A stretch of DNA of 64,000 nucleotides from the NCBI GenBank assembly GCA_026018925.1, contig JAKSZU010000016.1, positions 57,169,575-57,233,574 of the forward strand. Reading direction: 5' to 3'. The notes under the pieces are model-generated. The model did no database searches. It saw nothing but the letters and a program-made list of their open reading frames with translations, and was not told where the DNA came from. Positions 22,734-34,059 of this stretch are shown one piece after another (within the stretch, counting starts at the first letter, position 1; each line of letters begins with the position of its first letter). This stretch comes from Tupaia tana (taxonomy: Eukaryota; Chordata; Mammalia; Scandentia; Tupaiidae). Made by a program: the position numbers and the translations under genes.

Positions 22734-22874
22734 GGAGGGAGAAGTGCTTTAAACAGAAAACAGCAAGTGAAAAGGTTCTGGGGTGCAAATACAAAAGCTC
22801 TGTGTATTTGTTGCAAAGAGGCAGGAGCTCAGGCTGAGGCAGCATGAGCCCCAGGAACATAGTAGAAGGCAAAG
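22734..22874 (+). repeat. local duplicated segment, copy 2
   Basis: Second copy of the segment at 21034-21182, same orientation, 1.7 kb downstream, with several substitutions and small indels. Confidence 0.7.
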
Positions 22875-24119
22875 GCTCTCTCATTTACCTGAATTATCCT
22901 GGTCTTCCATTAGAACAGGACAGTTGAACACTACATCTAGCTTGATAGGTACCTACCACGGACAGGGTGGAGCTCTTTTTACATATTGGATGGCAGGTAC
23001 TGGCCAGAATGTAGAGTTCAGCCGCCAGCCTGTGGCTGATTGTCCTGAGCTTGGCCTGTGAGGATCTGTCTAGGACACTTAAGGTTTCTGTGTTAGTAGC
23101 CCGAGACCTCTCCGTGTCCCATCACATGCTGTCGCACACTTACATATGTGTTCACACACAGAAGAAGTAGGTGCTGGGTCTCTTCAGAACAGGGCTTCAA
23201 AGCTCTGCTGCCACCCTGGCTTGGGCTGCCGCCACCTCCAAGAGTCTTTGATCCATGTCTCTGCTGAATCCAGCTCCTCACTGGGCTGATCCACTTTGAA
23301 CCCAGAGCCAATAGTCCTATAATTCTCTCTGAGTTACCTTGCAAAAGCAAAAGCACAGGCACTTTTTTTTTTGGGGGGGGGGGGGGTTACCTTTCCTAAA
23401 TTGTGACGGTGTTTATTTGAATATTGTCCTGTAAGATTCTGAAGAACTCTCTGGAGACGTTTCAGGGCCAAAGGGAAAGAATTGCAAGCAGGAACCCAGT
23501 GTCTTGGCAAGTTTCTCTACAGTTTAGTATGGATAAACCACATGCAGATAGAAAATAGGAAGAATAGGAAATTCATATTGTAAGGCTACGTGTTTTCTTA
23601 TTTGGGGTGCAAGGAGAGTGGAGAAATCTGTCATGGATAAAATCTAACTTTAATGACAGTCTGAAGCCCTGAAGCACAGACACATTGCAGAGCTAATGTA
23701 TTATTTTGTTTTTGTTTATTCTGCAGAAATGGGGAAATTTCATTTTTTAGTAGAATTACAGGCTTCCCTTTTATTATTCACAGGTCCTAACATGCATGGC
23801 AGCCTGAGCCAGGGAACCTTCGGTGACTTTAATACCAGCTTCTTTGCGAAGCTAAACTGGTTTTCCAGTCCACTCCCTGGTGGGCCACGAGGTTGTTGGA
23901 GTGGTGTTACACATACTTAAAGCTGCTGAGGGTGCCTGGCTGCCCTGTGTTCTCAGTAGGCACGAAGAACCTTGCTGCGAGATTTACCTTAGCTCTACCT
24001 GGGAAGAATAGGGATTACCAGTGGGATGTAGACATGGACCAGGGGGGAGTTGCTGGCAGCCTGGCTCCCTGGCCACCCCCCTGCAGCCAAGTATTTCCTC
24101 TGAATTTCTACAGCACCTG
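22875..24119. other. unique noncoding sequence
   Basis: No gene seen. The short frames on both strands have no recognisable domain. Contains the T10G14 tract at 23363-23386. Confidence 0.45.
23363..23386 (+). repeat. T10-G14 homopolymer junction
   Basis: Ten T are followed directly by fourteen G. A similar junction occurs at 43353-43378. Confidence 0.95.
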
Positions 24120-24274
24120 CTGGCTCTCTCATACCTGGAGACTTTTAAAGTACTGACTGCTGGGCCCTACTCATATTTAGATTTCATTGGTCTAGGTGTG
24201 GCCAGGGCTTTAAGATTTGTAACTTTCCAGCCCCACCTAGGTATTTGTATGTACAGCCCAGGTTGAGAACCACT
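24120..24274 (+). mobile_element. MER5A hAT-Charlie element
   Basis: 'ttttaaagtactgactgctgg' , 'agatttcattggtctaggtg' and the end 'caggttgagaaccact' match MER5A in forward orientation. Confidence 0.85.
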
Positions 24275-24319
24275 ATCCTGCACCCTTATCATTTCTTGCT
24301 TCAAGATGCTGTTGGTAAA

Positions 24320-24480
24320 CAGGTGGCTACTTAGGTTCCAGAGCTTTCTCACTCTAATGTCCTGGCTGGGTGACCTTGGGCAGGTTAATTGAGCTCAGCT
24401 TCCTTGTGAAAGAGTAGAATAACTGCGATGTTAATGGCATCTACCTCCTAGGGGTTATCATGAGATTTTGATTCATTTGG
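24320..24480 (+). mobile_element. MIR SINE copy
   Basis: 'ctgggtgaccttgggcaggt', 'tcagcttccttgtgaaag' and 'ctacctcctaggggttatca' are in MIR order. The following 'accaggcactgttagaact' to 24660 resembles the old repeat at 20830. Confidence 0.8.
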
Positions 24481-24928
24481 GAGGATACTCTGGACCAGGC
24501 ACTGTTAGAACTGGGCTTCTGCCCAGATAGACCAGGGTGCCTGCTTTTGTCGAGCTTTACTTTGCAGTAGCGAGACAGTGAATAAATAAAGCTACAAGTA
24601 TTTACTGGAATGTCAAAGGGTGGTCAGTACTATAAAAGAAAATAAGGCAGGAGGAAGGACAATAGGCGGCAGAGAAAATGCACATACAGTGCTCATGCAG
24701 TACCTGGCTCTTAACAACGCAGGCAACTGTGTAGGGAGCCCTTGGCGGTGGCTGCAAAGCTGCAGTTCCTGCTCTTCTCTCAGACAGAGGAGGTTTCCGT
24801 GTGATGTGTCTCTCCAGAGAGGTTCTACGCTCCCTCGGGACAGACCTTAACTACTTTCTGCTGCCAAGCCCAGGACTCATTTGCCATTTTTGTGATGAAT
24901 CCAGGCACCAAACTCTGTGCACAGTTTC
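24481..24928 (+). other. decayed old repeat and unique sequence
   Basis: 'gagacagtgaataaataaag' and 'ggtggtcagtactataaaag' continue the 20830-type old repeat to about 24660. The rest is unassigned. Confidence 0.4.
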
Positions 24929-25195
24929 TTTTTTTTTTTTTCTTTAGAGGTTTTTGCTATAGGGCGCGTGCGCTCGCCAGACAGACAGAGAGAGACATAG
25001 AGACAGAAAGTGAGAAATCACCCCCCAGGGGGGATGGTCACGCCGCAATCCCTTCTCCTCCATTCTCCTCTCGGGATCTTGGGCACGCACGCACACGCGC
25101 CCGGCGTGAGTTTTAAGCCACCAGGTCTGGGACGCGACCCGCGGTCAACTACGTGAGAGGCCAGCGACATAGCCATTACGCCAACTGCTGGTCCC
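24929..25195 (-). mobile_element. tRNA-type SINE, young full-length copy
   Basis: Poly-T tail, 'gggcgcgtgcgctcgccag', CCCCCCAGGGGGG palindrome, 'cgcccggcgtgagttttaag', B-box complement partly changed (gcgacccgcggtcaa), head complement 'ccaactgctggtcccc'. Very CpG-rich, hence recent. Confidence 0.92.
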
Positions 25196-25439
25196 CATAC
25201 GTCTATTTTTGTAAACAGATTATAGTAGCCCTGCCGAAGTTTCTTGAAGTGAGCATAGATTCCGAAAAAAAAAGAGGGTAAATCACGTGTTTTATTTACT
25301 CTAGGTACAACAGCTCATTCATTAATCCCCTGCAGTAGGGCAGGATCTGTCTAAAACACAACGGGGCAAAATGTGAGGACGTTCCACTCTTTCTCTCTTA
25401 ACTCACAGCTGTCACCGTGTTTAATGCACGTGTCGGCAG

Positions 25440-25553
25440 CCACCCTTATGGAACATTTACCCTGAAACAGGCACCATGCTAACTACAGCGTAAGCACCCT
25501 CTCGTGTGTCCTCACGAGGTGATGTAGGTCTGGGATTATTTTTTTAAACCTCT

Positions 25554-25587
<34 letters not shown>

Positions 25588-25955
25588 GGTGGGGGGGCGG
25601 TTTGCTATAGGGTGCATGTGCTTGCCATAAAGAGACAGAGAGACAGAAAGCAAGAAATCACCCCCCAGGGGGGATGGCCACGCCACAATCCTTTCTCCTC
25701 CATTCTCCTCTCGGGATTTTGGGCACGCATGCACACATGCCCGGTGTGAGTTTAAGCCACTAAGTCCAAGATTCGAACTATGGTTGACTACATGGGAGTC
25801 CAGCAACATAGCCATTATACCAACTGCTGGTCCCAAACCCTCTTTTACTTTTGAGGGAGCTGAGGCTTTGCCGTGGTGTCATTTGTTTATGGTCACACCA
25901 GGCTACAAAGTACAGGTGAGCAGAAAAGTCTGTTCTTAACCTGTATTGTTCTCCC
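25440..25955 (-). mobile_element. MIR interrupted by a SINE
   Basis: The two halves, 'ggcaccatgctaactacagc' to 'tgatgtaggtctgggattatt' (25440-25545) and 'ttttgagggagctgaggctt' to about 25955, join into one reverse-strand MIR when the SINE at 25559-25834 is removed. Confidence 0.65.
25559..25834 (-). mobile_element. tRNA-type SINE, full-length copy inside a MIR
   Basis: A T tail of about 27 nt (25559-25587), a G-rich interruption, then the normal reverse-complement body with CCCCCCAGGGGGG and the head complement 'accaactgctggtccc'. The 13-bp duplication (AAACCTCTTTTAC, 25546-25558) recurs at 25835-25848 with a one-base insertion. Confidence 0.92.
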
Positions 25956-26408
25956 TCTCTAAAGATACTGAAAACCTACTATGTGCCAAAGACGCATTTA
26001 ATCATTGGTTCTTCAGACACCCTGCTCACGTGGAACCTTGTCAGCTTCCCTGATGACCCTGATCTCAGGTTAGCACTCAGGACGTGTATTGCAGTCCACT
26101 GTCACCTTCTTTCTTTGTCCACTTTTACTTGTCATTCTCCCCTACCGCAGTAAAACCCGAAGAGTGGACTGTCTGTCCTCGTTCACTTCAGAGCTGGCAT
26201 TTGAACAGACATCAGCTGGCACTCTAGCATGCCACCCAGTAATCTGACAGGGCAAAGAAGACAGGGGCAGAAGTAACTGGAATTCCAGGCAGAGTGTCAG
26301 TTGTACCAGAAGAAAAATACAGACTCAACCTGACAAGGCCTGAGGCCACCTTCTTTGGGAAGGCGTTATCTTGCATGGACTAGGAAGTGGGAAGTAGGAG
26401 AGGGTGTT
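25956..26408. other. unique noncoding sequence
   Basis: No gene or repeat recognised. Confidence 0.4.
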
Positions 26409-26425
26409 AGAATTTAGGTTGCAGG

Positions 26426-26687
26426 GGACCAGCACTTAGCGTAATGGCTATGTCGCTGGACTCCCATGTAGTCGACCGTGGTTCAAGTTCTGGACCCAGT
26501 GGCTTAAACTCATGCCGGGCACGTGTGCGTGTGTGGCCAAGATCCTGAGAGGAGAATGGAGGAGAAGGGATTGCGGCGTGGTCATCCCCCTGGGGGTGAT
26601 TTCTTGCTTTCTGTCTCTCTGTCTCTCTCTGTCTTTCTGGCAAGCGCACACGCCCTATAGCAAAAACCTCTCCCCCCCCAAAAAAAA
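26426..26687 (+). mobile_element. tRNA-type SINE with perfect 17-bp target-site duplication
   Basis: Full-length young copy with head 'gggaccagcacttagcgtaa', B box 'gtggttcaagttc', palindromic middle domain and a C8A9 tail junction. AGAATTTAGGTTGCAGG occurs at 26409-26425 and 26688-26704 without mismatch. Confidence 0.93.
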
Positions 26688-26869
26688 AGAATTTAGGTTG
26701 CAGGAAGGAGAGGAAGGCGTTCCATTGGGAAATGCATAAGTGATGGTTGGCATGGAGGAAAGAGGGACCGGAAGAATTTGGTGATGAGTAAGGAATTATT
26801 TGCGCTTGCCTGGCCCCCAGGGTACAAAGAGGGCAACGGTATGAGGAGATTGGGGGGCATGCATGTAAT

Positions 26870-27020
26870 TTGGACTCAGAGCTTGGCCTACATCTCCACC
26901 ACCTGATAAGTTTGTGACCTTGGGCTTCATCCATAAAATGGGAGTCGTAATATCTTCCCAATGTTGAAAATCAAATGCTCTATATATGTCACAGGGTAAG
27001 TGTCGTTATTGAAGCCAAGC
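26870..27020 (+). mobile_element. MIR SINE copy
   Basis: 'ttggactcagagcttggcct', 'tttgtgaccttgggcttcat' and 'cataaaatgggagtcgtaat' are in MIR order. Confidence 0.75.
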
Positions 27021-27639
27021 CCTCTGAGTAATCCCAGCATTGATTTCAGGTTTAACTCTTTACTCGAGGTATAGCAATGGTTTTTCTAATCGGTTTGGAG
27101 TGGTAACAGCCACCCAGAAAGCCAGTCCCGTTTCTGTCCAGTAACACCTTCAGAAGAAAGTTGCAAGAAAGTTGGAAGCTTCTCTTGAAATTCCGCTGAG
27201 CCCTTGCATGCTGGACCAGACTGAAAGGGAGAGCAGACAGTGGGGAGGCAGACACCTGGAGCAGGAGAGTGGGCCAGGTGGGGGCTGCAGCGCTTCCCAC
27301 GTGCCTAGGCAGCTCTGCTGACACAGCCATCCCTTTGAAAGTTGGCCCGAAGTGGGATGGACTGCATTATTCTCCCAGCCCACTGTGGAATGCTTTCTGT
27401 CCATTGCATAATGGTGGCGTACTTGGGCAGCTGTGTGCTGGGGGTGCATCTGAGGCCTCAGCTAACAAAGTGGGTAGACTCTGAGACACGCTTTATTCTA
27501 GAACAGGCATCACTGCCCAGTCTTTCCCAGAGCCAAGCTATGGACAGAGAGGCAGAAAAGTCTACCAGGAAGGAAAGGGAAACTCTAATTACTACCTGGG
27601 AAACAATCCCTATTCCCAAGCCCAGCAGGTGACCTGGAA
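27021..27639. other. unique noncoding sequence
   Basis: No gene seen. Several 70-100-codon frames overlap on both strands around 27050-27630, none with a recognisable domain. Confidence 0.45.
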
Positions 27640-28070
27640 GATAATTCGTAGACAGTGATTCATTAGAAAGCTGTAATCCCCCTGGTTAAAACGAGAGTTA
27701 TAACTGTGCCTCAGGGCTGGGAGAGAGAAACAGGGCTTCATAAATCACTCCTCTGGCACTGTTGCCTACACACCTAGGCCTGTAGCAATTTATCCCAAAT
27801 GAGGAAATAATAATGTCATTTTCCTGCAGCCTTTTCCTGAGAGAAAGTTCTGTAATGGAGGGGAGGCAGGTGTTAAAAAGAAATCTTTCTGGGCTGTACT
27901 TCATTACAAGCTTGGTGTAAGTAAGCTCTTGCCAGCGTCTGCCCCGTCTCTCTCTTGCCTTGTCAGCAGCAGCATAGGAGGTTAGAAGGCAGAGGGCTTG
28001 ACTAGAAAAGACTTCTATTCTGCTCCAAAGTTTCTCATTGTGGATACAGTAAATTGATAACATATTTCCA
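27640..28070. promoter_or_regulatory. candidate conserved noncoding element
   Basis: Repeat-free block with 'cagtgattcattagaaag', 'caatttatcccaaatgagga' and 'gtacttcattacaagcttgg', retained CpGs and no coding pattern. The 121-codon minus frame here shows no recognisable domain. Enhancer role is inferred only. Confidence 0.3.
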
Positions 28071-28299
28071 CCCCCCCCACCCCAGATACTGAGTTTCGAG
28101 CCTAGTTGTGGAAGGAGGGACAGCTGTGTTTTGCTATTATCACTCTGCTGCTGCTTTTCATCTGGAGGTCTCTATTCATGTTTAGCCAGTTTTCCCATTT
28201 TACAGATAGATGATAGTAAGTTCTATGGAACAATAAGAGATTTTTCCCTCAGTAACTGTAGATTCTGTATATTTATTAGGACAAAATTAGTGCCTATAT

Positions 28300-28680
28300 C
28301 AAGTAGAACCCAAAATGAATAAAGGCTTAAATACAATAGGTGTGTATTTCTCCTTCATCTTACACTCTTGCCGTGGATGTTACTGGTTGGCATATAACTG
28401 TCCTCCATGCAGTGATTCAGGGACCCAGCTCTTTCTCTCTTGTAATTTTGCTACCTCTTAAGCCTCCTTCGCTTCTACATCCACCCACAGGTGAAGACGG
28501 AGACTTAGGATTGATACGTATCACCTCTGCCCATGGGCCATGGCCAAGAACTAGTCATGTCAGTTTAACTAGTTGGCAAAGGCATGAGGGTGGCCAGAGC
28601 ATGAAACCCTTCACTGGGCAGTTGCTTACCGGTGGCAGCTCTGTGCTGTGGAAGAAAGAGCATGTGTGATTATTATTATC
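28300..28680 (+). mobile_element. old dispersed repeat, family unresolved
   Basis: 'aataaaggcttaaatacaat', 'gtgtatttctccttcatctt', 'gtgattcagggacccagctc' and 'ttcactgggcagttgcttac' follow a recurring mammalian repeat order. Decayed. Confidence 0.45.
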
Positions 28681-28689
28681 ATTGTCATT

Positions 28690-28855
28690 ATTACTACCCA
28701 CATAGTGGGTAGTTAGCACTACCACATCTCAAAGTGAGTTTTACCGTTTTACCAATAGAGACATGGTCTTGGCTTAAGTCACATTGTCAGGTGGAGCCTA
28801 GAATCGAACCCAAGTATTCAGGCTGTAATTGTTCTCTGACTGTGCTAATGTAGAA
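28690..28855 (-). mobile_element. MIR SINE remnant
   Basis: 'cttaagtcacattgtcaggt' and 'cctagaatcgaacccaagta' fit the reverse-strand MIR. A perfect 8-bp palindrome (CTACCCAC ata GTGGGTAG) lies at 28694-28712. Confidence 0.65.
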
Positions 28856-30055
28856 ATGAGATTGTTGGTTAGAGTAAGTAAACAGGGCCAACTAGAGCAA
28901 GACAGACAGACTGACATTCTGTACTCAAGGATGTTTTTGGTTCGTGCTAGAGACTAGAATCTTAAAAACCTCTCCTTAACATACAAGAAAAGAAAAATCC
29001 CTTGAGGTTCGTTGTCCTTTTCATAATTCCAGACCTACCCTGTCCCTTTAGTCATCTGTACTTGTACCTGTAAAGCTAACCCACAGTTTTGCATCAAATT
29101 ATAATGTGGTCGACCACATAATAAGTAGATTCATAAAAACGTGTATTTAAGGTGGCCTCTTGCCTCTGGAATAATGGCAGCTGTTGGACTCCATGTAGTA
29201 TTTCCTGTTGTTGTTGAATTTACAAAGTGATGAAACCTCATAATTTCTCCTCCTCGTAATTTCTCTCTTTCCTCTTACCCACCCAGTCTGAGCAGCTGTA
29301 CTGAAGTTTGTCAAGCCTGCCCATTAACTCTCACATGGAAAGCTGGCCTTTTTATATTCAAATTTTAGCAATATATTATTTAATCATTAGGCAGTTTACT
29401 AAGTGTGTATTTGTGGCCATTGTTCTTTTTGAATGCCTAATCACTAAAAGAAAACATTTTGGAAACAAGTTCTTTCTTCCCAAGCTCTGGCTTCCAGTAG
29501 ACAGTGCGGAGAGGACTTGCACTGGGAAGACTGGGAAGTGGCCCGTGGCATGGTTTGGGGGCAGTAAGGCAGCTGCTGCTGCTAACCTTACATCTAGGCC
29601 AAGCCTCGGACACATGTAACTACATGAAATTGCTGATTTTCAATGACTTTTGTCCTTTAAAACAGTAGTTCTGTCGGATTCAACTTAATACAAAACCAGG
29701 TTTCTGATGAGGCTTTTGTCCCCAACACTAGTGGGCACCATTTTTCCTACCACTTCTGATTTACTAAGACCTTGAACATACTTCATGGAGTGGTTCCTAG
29801 AATCAACAGAGTGCAGATCTTTAATGTGGTGGCTCTTACAGCTGAGAAGCACTCAGTGTGGCCTGAATACAAGCTCACAGCAGTTCAAGGTAACCAGCAC
29901 CCCCAGGACGCCCATGCTGAAAGGGTGCAAGTCATCATCCAGAAGTGCTCCCCCAGGGGGCCAGTGGCATTTGACTGGAGCTTACTGACAAGTACAGGAC
30001 ACCCTGGCTGCCAGGAAATGGTATTTAACGAGAGATTGAGGAGGTAGCATGATAA
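28856..30055. other. unique noncoding sequence
   Basis: No gene seen. Frames of 103 codons (29308-29619) and 91 codons (29772-30047) lack domains, splice sites or support. Confidence 0.45.
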
Positions 30056-30059
30056 GCTG

Positions 30060-30294
30060 GGTGAGATCATGGGACTCCAGAATCAGGCGGCCTGGGTTCA
30101 TATCCTCGATCCACCTCTTCCTGCCTGTATGGGCTTTGGCAAATCAACCTCTCTGTGCACTAGTTTCTTCTCTGCACAATGGGAATAATAATATTATTAG
30201 CATAGTTTATTGGAAAAATTAAATGAGTTAATGTATGTAAAGTACTTAGAATCGTGCCTACCACCATACTAAGTGATAAGTAAGTACTTGCTGG
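30060..30294 (+). mobile_element. MIR SINE, nearly complete
   Basis: Long MIR match: 'gactccagaatcaggcggcc', 'tgggttcatatcctcgatcc', 'ctctgtgcactagtttcttc', 'gcacaatgggaataataata', 'aatgagttaatgtatgtaaa', 'tacttagaatcgtgcctac'. It is interrupted or ended by the SINE at 30298. Confidence 0.88.
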
Positions 30295-30297
30295 GAT

Positions 30298-30550
30298 CTT
30301 TTCCCTCCAGTTTTGCCACAGGGCAAATATACTTAATGGAAAGAGACAGAAAGGTAGTGAGAAAGCACCCCCCATCCCCCATGGGGGATGGCCATGCAGC
30401 AATCAATTCTCCTCCATCGCTCCCTTCTTTTGAGATTTTGGACACACACACACAATGTGTTCCTCAAGCCACAGTGTCTGGGTAGTCATACTTTGCGGCC
30501 CAGCCGTGTGGGTTCCAGCTGCCCTAATTACCATGCTACCAGCTGACCCA
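30298..30550 (-). mobile_element. tRNA-type SINE, diverged copy
   Basis: Reverse-strand body with 'gtgagaaagcaccccccatcc' and 'catgggggatggccatgc'. The head complement ends 'ccatgctaccagctgaccca'. AGTACTT at 30283-30289 and near 30550 may be the target-site duplication. Confidence 0.8.
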
Positions 30551-31239
30551 GTACTTTTTGTTTTTATACAGAGCTCAGAGACATGAATATATCTGACAAG
30601 GAATGGGAGTGGTGGGGAAATAGGCTCTGGGAGAGAGACTTAGGTCACAGGAGAGACAGTGCTTTGGGTGCAGTTTCCCCTACTGGAAGAAGCCTATAGG
30701 GTGGGGACTCCCTGCCTGTGCAGTAGTGCCCAGGAGCAGAAACCGTCCCAAGACCTTTCCTGGTTTTCTTGTCCCCCGGTCATTATCTCTCTCCATGCTT
30801 CTTCCTGCCCCGCTTCCTGTCAGAAAACTCGAGTTCTCTTATTTATAGGAAATGTTCAAGTTTTCCCATCACACTTTTTTAAACATGTGTATGACGGTAG
30901 GAAATTTCTCACCCCACCCCCCAAGGATACTTGGAGCTCCTTTCCCTCGGAGTTTGGTGAATGCCAGGAGGGTGGTCAGAAAACATCAGCAGCCCCCCTT
31001 TTGGATCTGTTTCTGCTGTAGTCTTTTTGATGGTGCAAGGTGTACCCTGGGGCTGATTGTGTTCCTGGGAGGGTTAAATCAGCAACAGGAGAGCAACACT
31101 CTCAACAACCTCAGAAAGAATAGAGAATGATGTTGCAGGGAGCGGGTTGCTTTCGTTGTATTCCAGTACTGGTTTCAAAAAAAAAAAAAAAAAAGGAAAA
31201 GAAAAGTTCCCTTCCCCCTCTTCTCTCTGCCTTCCCACA
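30551..31239. other. unique noncoding sequence
   Basis: No gene seen. The 120-codon frame (30659-31021) has no recognisable domain. An A18 tract lies at 31177-31194. Confidence 0.45.
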
Positions 31240-31990
31240 ACACACCTTGTACTAAATACATTTTTCAGACCTGACTTTGTGCAAACACAATGTTGTTCTG
31301 CAAGCATTAAAAGGCAATTTAGTACTCAAAGGATTAAAAGCTCATGTTAAATTGAAGACTACACTTGGCATAAACATTAAAAATTGACAGAACACCCTGC
31401 ACATTAACTGCACCAGGGCTTCGTAATTAGCATTTAAAAGTAAAACATCATTTCCTTACTGTTTCCTACTTACTCATTTATAATGCATTTATTATAATAC
31501 AGATGTGAGCAGGAGGCTTTCTACCATCATCAGCAAATGAAAAATATACCTGTGCTGAGAAAGAAACCAGGATTTATTAATCCAGCCTAAAAAGCAAAAC
31601 CAATAAAGAAGTCTCTCACTGGGCTGATTTCAGAGCTTCAAACTACCCTTTGGAAGATTGACATAAGGCCCCCAAAGAAATCACCTTCATGTTTCGTTTT
31701 CTTTTCTTAGCCTTTCACTAACAAATACTCGAAAGAAAATCCAACTAAGCTTAGGCCAGGCACAAACTTGCATTTAACATTGATCAACTGGCAGGTTACC
31801 AAAGGAATATGGAAAATAGCTTGTTGGCCTATTTCTGATTCTTCGTCAAAACTTTGGGGAGACTGGAACCGAACTTTCCAATTTGCAGTGAAATTCTGCT
31901 GACTTAACACAGACGGCTGAATTTGTAAATGAGGACACCTGTTCATAACACCGTCAGGCTTCTGCTTAAATTTGAGGTTTTGTCTTTAGC
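31240..31990. promoter_or_regulatory. candidate conserved noncoding element (strongest)
   Basis: 750 bp of repeat-free, AT-rich sequence packed with homeodomain and POU-like cores: 'cttcgtaattagcatttaaa', 'tcatttataatgcatttat', 'ggatttattaatccagcc' and 'cattgatcaactggcagg'. It has no coding pattern and no recognisable repeat. This is the texture of deeply conserved developmental enhancers. Conservation is inferred. Confidence 0.45.
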
Positions 31991-32122
31991 ATGACCAAAT
32001 TTGTAAAATCTGAATGCAGTCCAAATCTGATCTTACTTTTTTCTTCCATGGTTGGTTCTGAATGTGCCATCGTTGCTGGTTTTGGACGTAATTCCTCAGT
32101 GCTTGTTTTTCATGGGCTAGGT

Positions 32123-32280
32123 CGCAGTTCCCAAACTGTAGAATACATCAGAATCATCGAGGGGTTTGCTATAAAATGCATGTTCTGACTGAGCAGGTCC
32201 AGAAGGAGCCCAAGAGTCTGCATTTCTAATAGGTTCCCAGGTGATGCCGATGTTGCTGGCTCCTGGACCACTTTATGTGT
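32123..32280 (+). mobile_element. MER20 with internal deletion
   Basis: 'cagttcccaaactgtagaat', 'catcagaatcatcgagggg' and 'ctgcatttctaataggttcc' plus 'caggtgatgccgatgttgct' match MER20 forward, with the central part shortened. Confidence 0.85.
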
Positions 32281-33393
32281 AGCAGAGTTGTACAGAGACT
32301 CCAATCAATTTTCAGTTGAATTCAGATCATCAAGTGTGAAGGACCTTCGAAGTACCAGATCCCTGTGGTAAACCCTGGAGATTACGAAGATAACCACACA
32401 TGGCGCTTCCCTTGATGAATTTACTCTGGAAATGCCTGAGAATTCATTCTCTTTCTCAGGCTTCTACTGGACCTCATTTGCAGTGTGTGACTGAGAACAC
32501 CTCTCTCTGATGTTATCTAGAGATTATGACAGGCATGTTCCGCTAAAACAGGCCTTTCTGGCTGTCCCCAAGCAGCCTCCAATTCCCCGACCAGGGCACT
32601 GTAAGTTTATCAGGTTATCCAGTGGACAGGACAAATATAATTTCTGGGCTGCAAGGCTAGTCTGGGTGAGTGCATGACATAAGGGTGTTAAAAGTGGAGG
32701 AGAATTCTGAAAATAGACTTCAGTTGTCACCACAGTGCCAGGGGCTGGCCCAGCCTCTGGAATGCCTTAGCCCTGGAGGACTAGGCAGGGAGACACACTT
32801 CCCTAGGGAAGCTGGCGTTGGCAGGGATGGAGAAGGGCTTCTCCCAGAGCCAGGTTCCGCACGAACCAATTTGGTACCTTTGGCAATCCATTGTAGTCAG
32901 ACAGAAAAGAGGAGGCTTTAATACAGCTATGGGAATAGTCTGATACAAGAAGGCCTCTTGTATTTTCATTGTTGTAATGATTTTTTAAATTCCAGAATGT
33001 CTTCATGCCCCTACTTGACTCAGACATGCTCCTTTCTCACTGAGAGCCATGGACTCAAGCACATCCAAACAGCCGTCAGGAGTGAGGTTTGGGTCTGAGA
33101 GGTGAGGACAGCAGCCTGGGTTCCTGAGTCAGGCTCGCCTCTTAGCCTGCCAGGGCCTGGCGGGGGCGGCACTCTGTGGTTTGCAGGTTCGTTAATTACC
33201 ACCGTGTCTTTATGGGAAGATCCTTGTGTGTGTTTGTGGGAATAGAACCCTGAATTTAATTACATCCCTTCTGGTTATTCAGATTATATACTTCTAAGGA
33301 TCTTGTTTCTCTGCCTCTCATCTACCCTGCAGAAATACAGAAGGGTTCAACATAGAATATGCCTGTGCTGTGTGTTCACACATAGGAGCAAAG
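32281..33393. other. unique noncoding sequence
   Basis: No gene or clear repeat. The short frames on both strands carry no domains. Confidence 0.45.
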
Positions 33394-33405
33394 AATTTTA
33401 GAGCT

Positions 33406-33598
33406 AGGGCAGGCAGGTGGTGTGGTGGTTAAGGGTGCTGGACGCTGGACTCCCACATGGCTGACCGTGGTTTGAGTCCCATACCTGGTGGCTTGCTTTC
33501 TCACTTTCTCTCCCTCTCTCTCTTTCCATTCTCTCTCTCTCTCTCTCTGGACAAGTGAAAAAATAAAGTTAAATAATATAATTCTTTAAAAATGGAAA
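33406..33598 (+). mobile_element. tRNA-type SINE, short form, with duplicated head segment
   Basis: 'gggcaggcaggtggtgtgg', then 'gtgctggacgctggactcc' with GCTGGAC doubled, B box 'gtggtttgagtcc', a direct join to 'ggcttgctttctcacttt', CT tract and 'aaataaagttaaataatata'. AATTTTAGAGCT flanks at 33394-33405 and 33599-33610. Confidence 0.92.
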
Positions 33599-33624
33599 AA
33601 TTTTAGAGCTGAAAGGAACTTATA

Positions 33625-33760
33625 TGTATCTAGTCTGGCCCCTTTGCTTTATAGATGAGGAAACTGAGGCTCAGAGGGATTTAAGTGGCTTGCCCGAGGT
33701 GATACAACTGGGATGGAACTCAAGTCTCCGAAATCTGTGTTTTATATCATACTGTCTGCA
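33625..33760 (-). mobile_element. MIR-type SINE
   Basis: 'tttatagatgaggaaactga', 'ggctcagagggatttaagtg', 'gcttgcccgaggtgataca' and 'ggatggaactcaagtctcc' are in reverse MIR order. Confidence 0.8.
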
Positions 33761-33780
33761 GATAGTTTCTCCTTTCCCGA

Positions 33781-34054
33781 TTTTTTTTTTTTTTTTTTTT
33801 TGGAGAGGTTTTTTTGCTATAGGGCACGTGTGCTCGCCAGACAGACAGACAGAGACAAAGAGACAGAAAACGAGAAACCAACCCCCAGGGGGGATGGCCA
33901 CACCGCAATCCCTTCTCCTCCATTCTCCTCTTGGGATCTTGGGCACGCACGCACATGCGCCTGGCGTGAGTTTAAGCCACCAGGTCCGGGACTCGAACCG
34001 CTGTCGACTACATGGGAGTCCAGCAACATAGCCATTACGCTAACTGCTGCCCCC
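33781..34054 (-). mobile_element. tRNA-type SINE, young full-length copy
   Basis: T22 tail, 'gggcacgtgtgctcgccag', CCCCCAGGGGGG, 'cctggcgtgagtttaagcc', B-box complement 'gggactcgaaccgc', head complement 'gctaactgctgcccc'. CCCGATTTTT flanks both sides (33776- and 34058-). Confidence 0.92.
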
Positions 34055-34059
34055 ACCCC

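Noticed and set aside
26407..26961. 184-codon minus-strand frame
   Set aside because: Its middle is the reverse strand of a SINE (26426-26687), recognisable by its repeated peptide pattern seen in other SINE copies.
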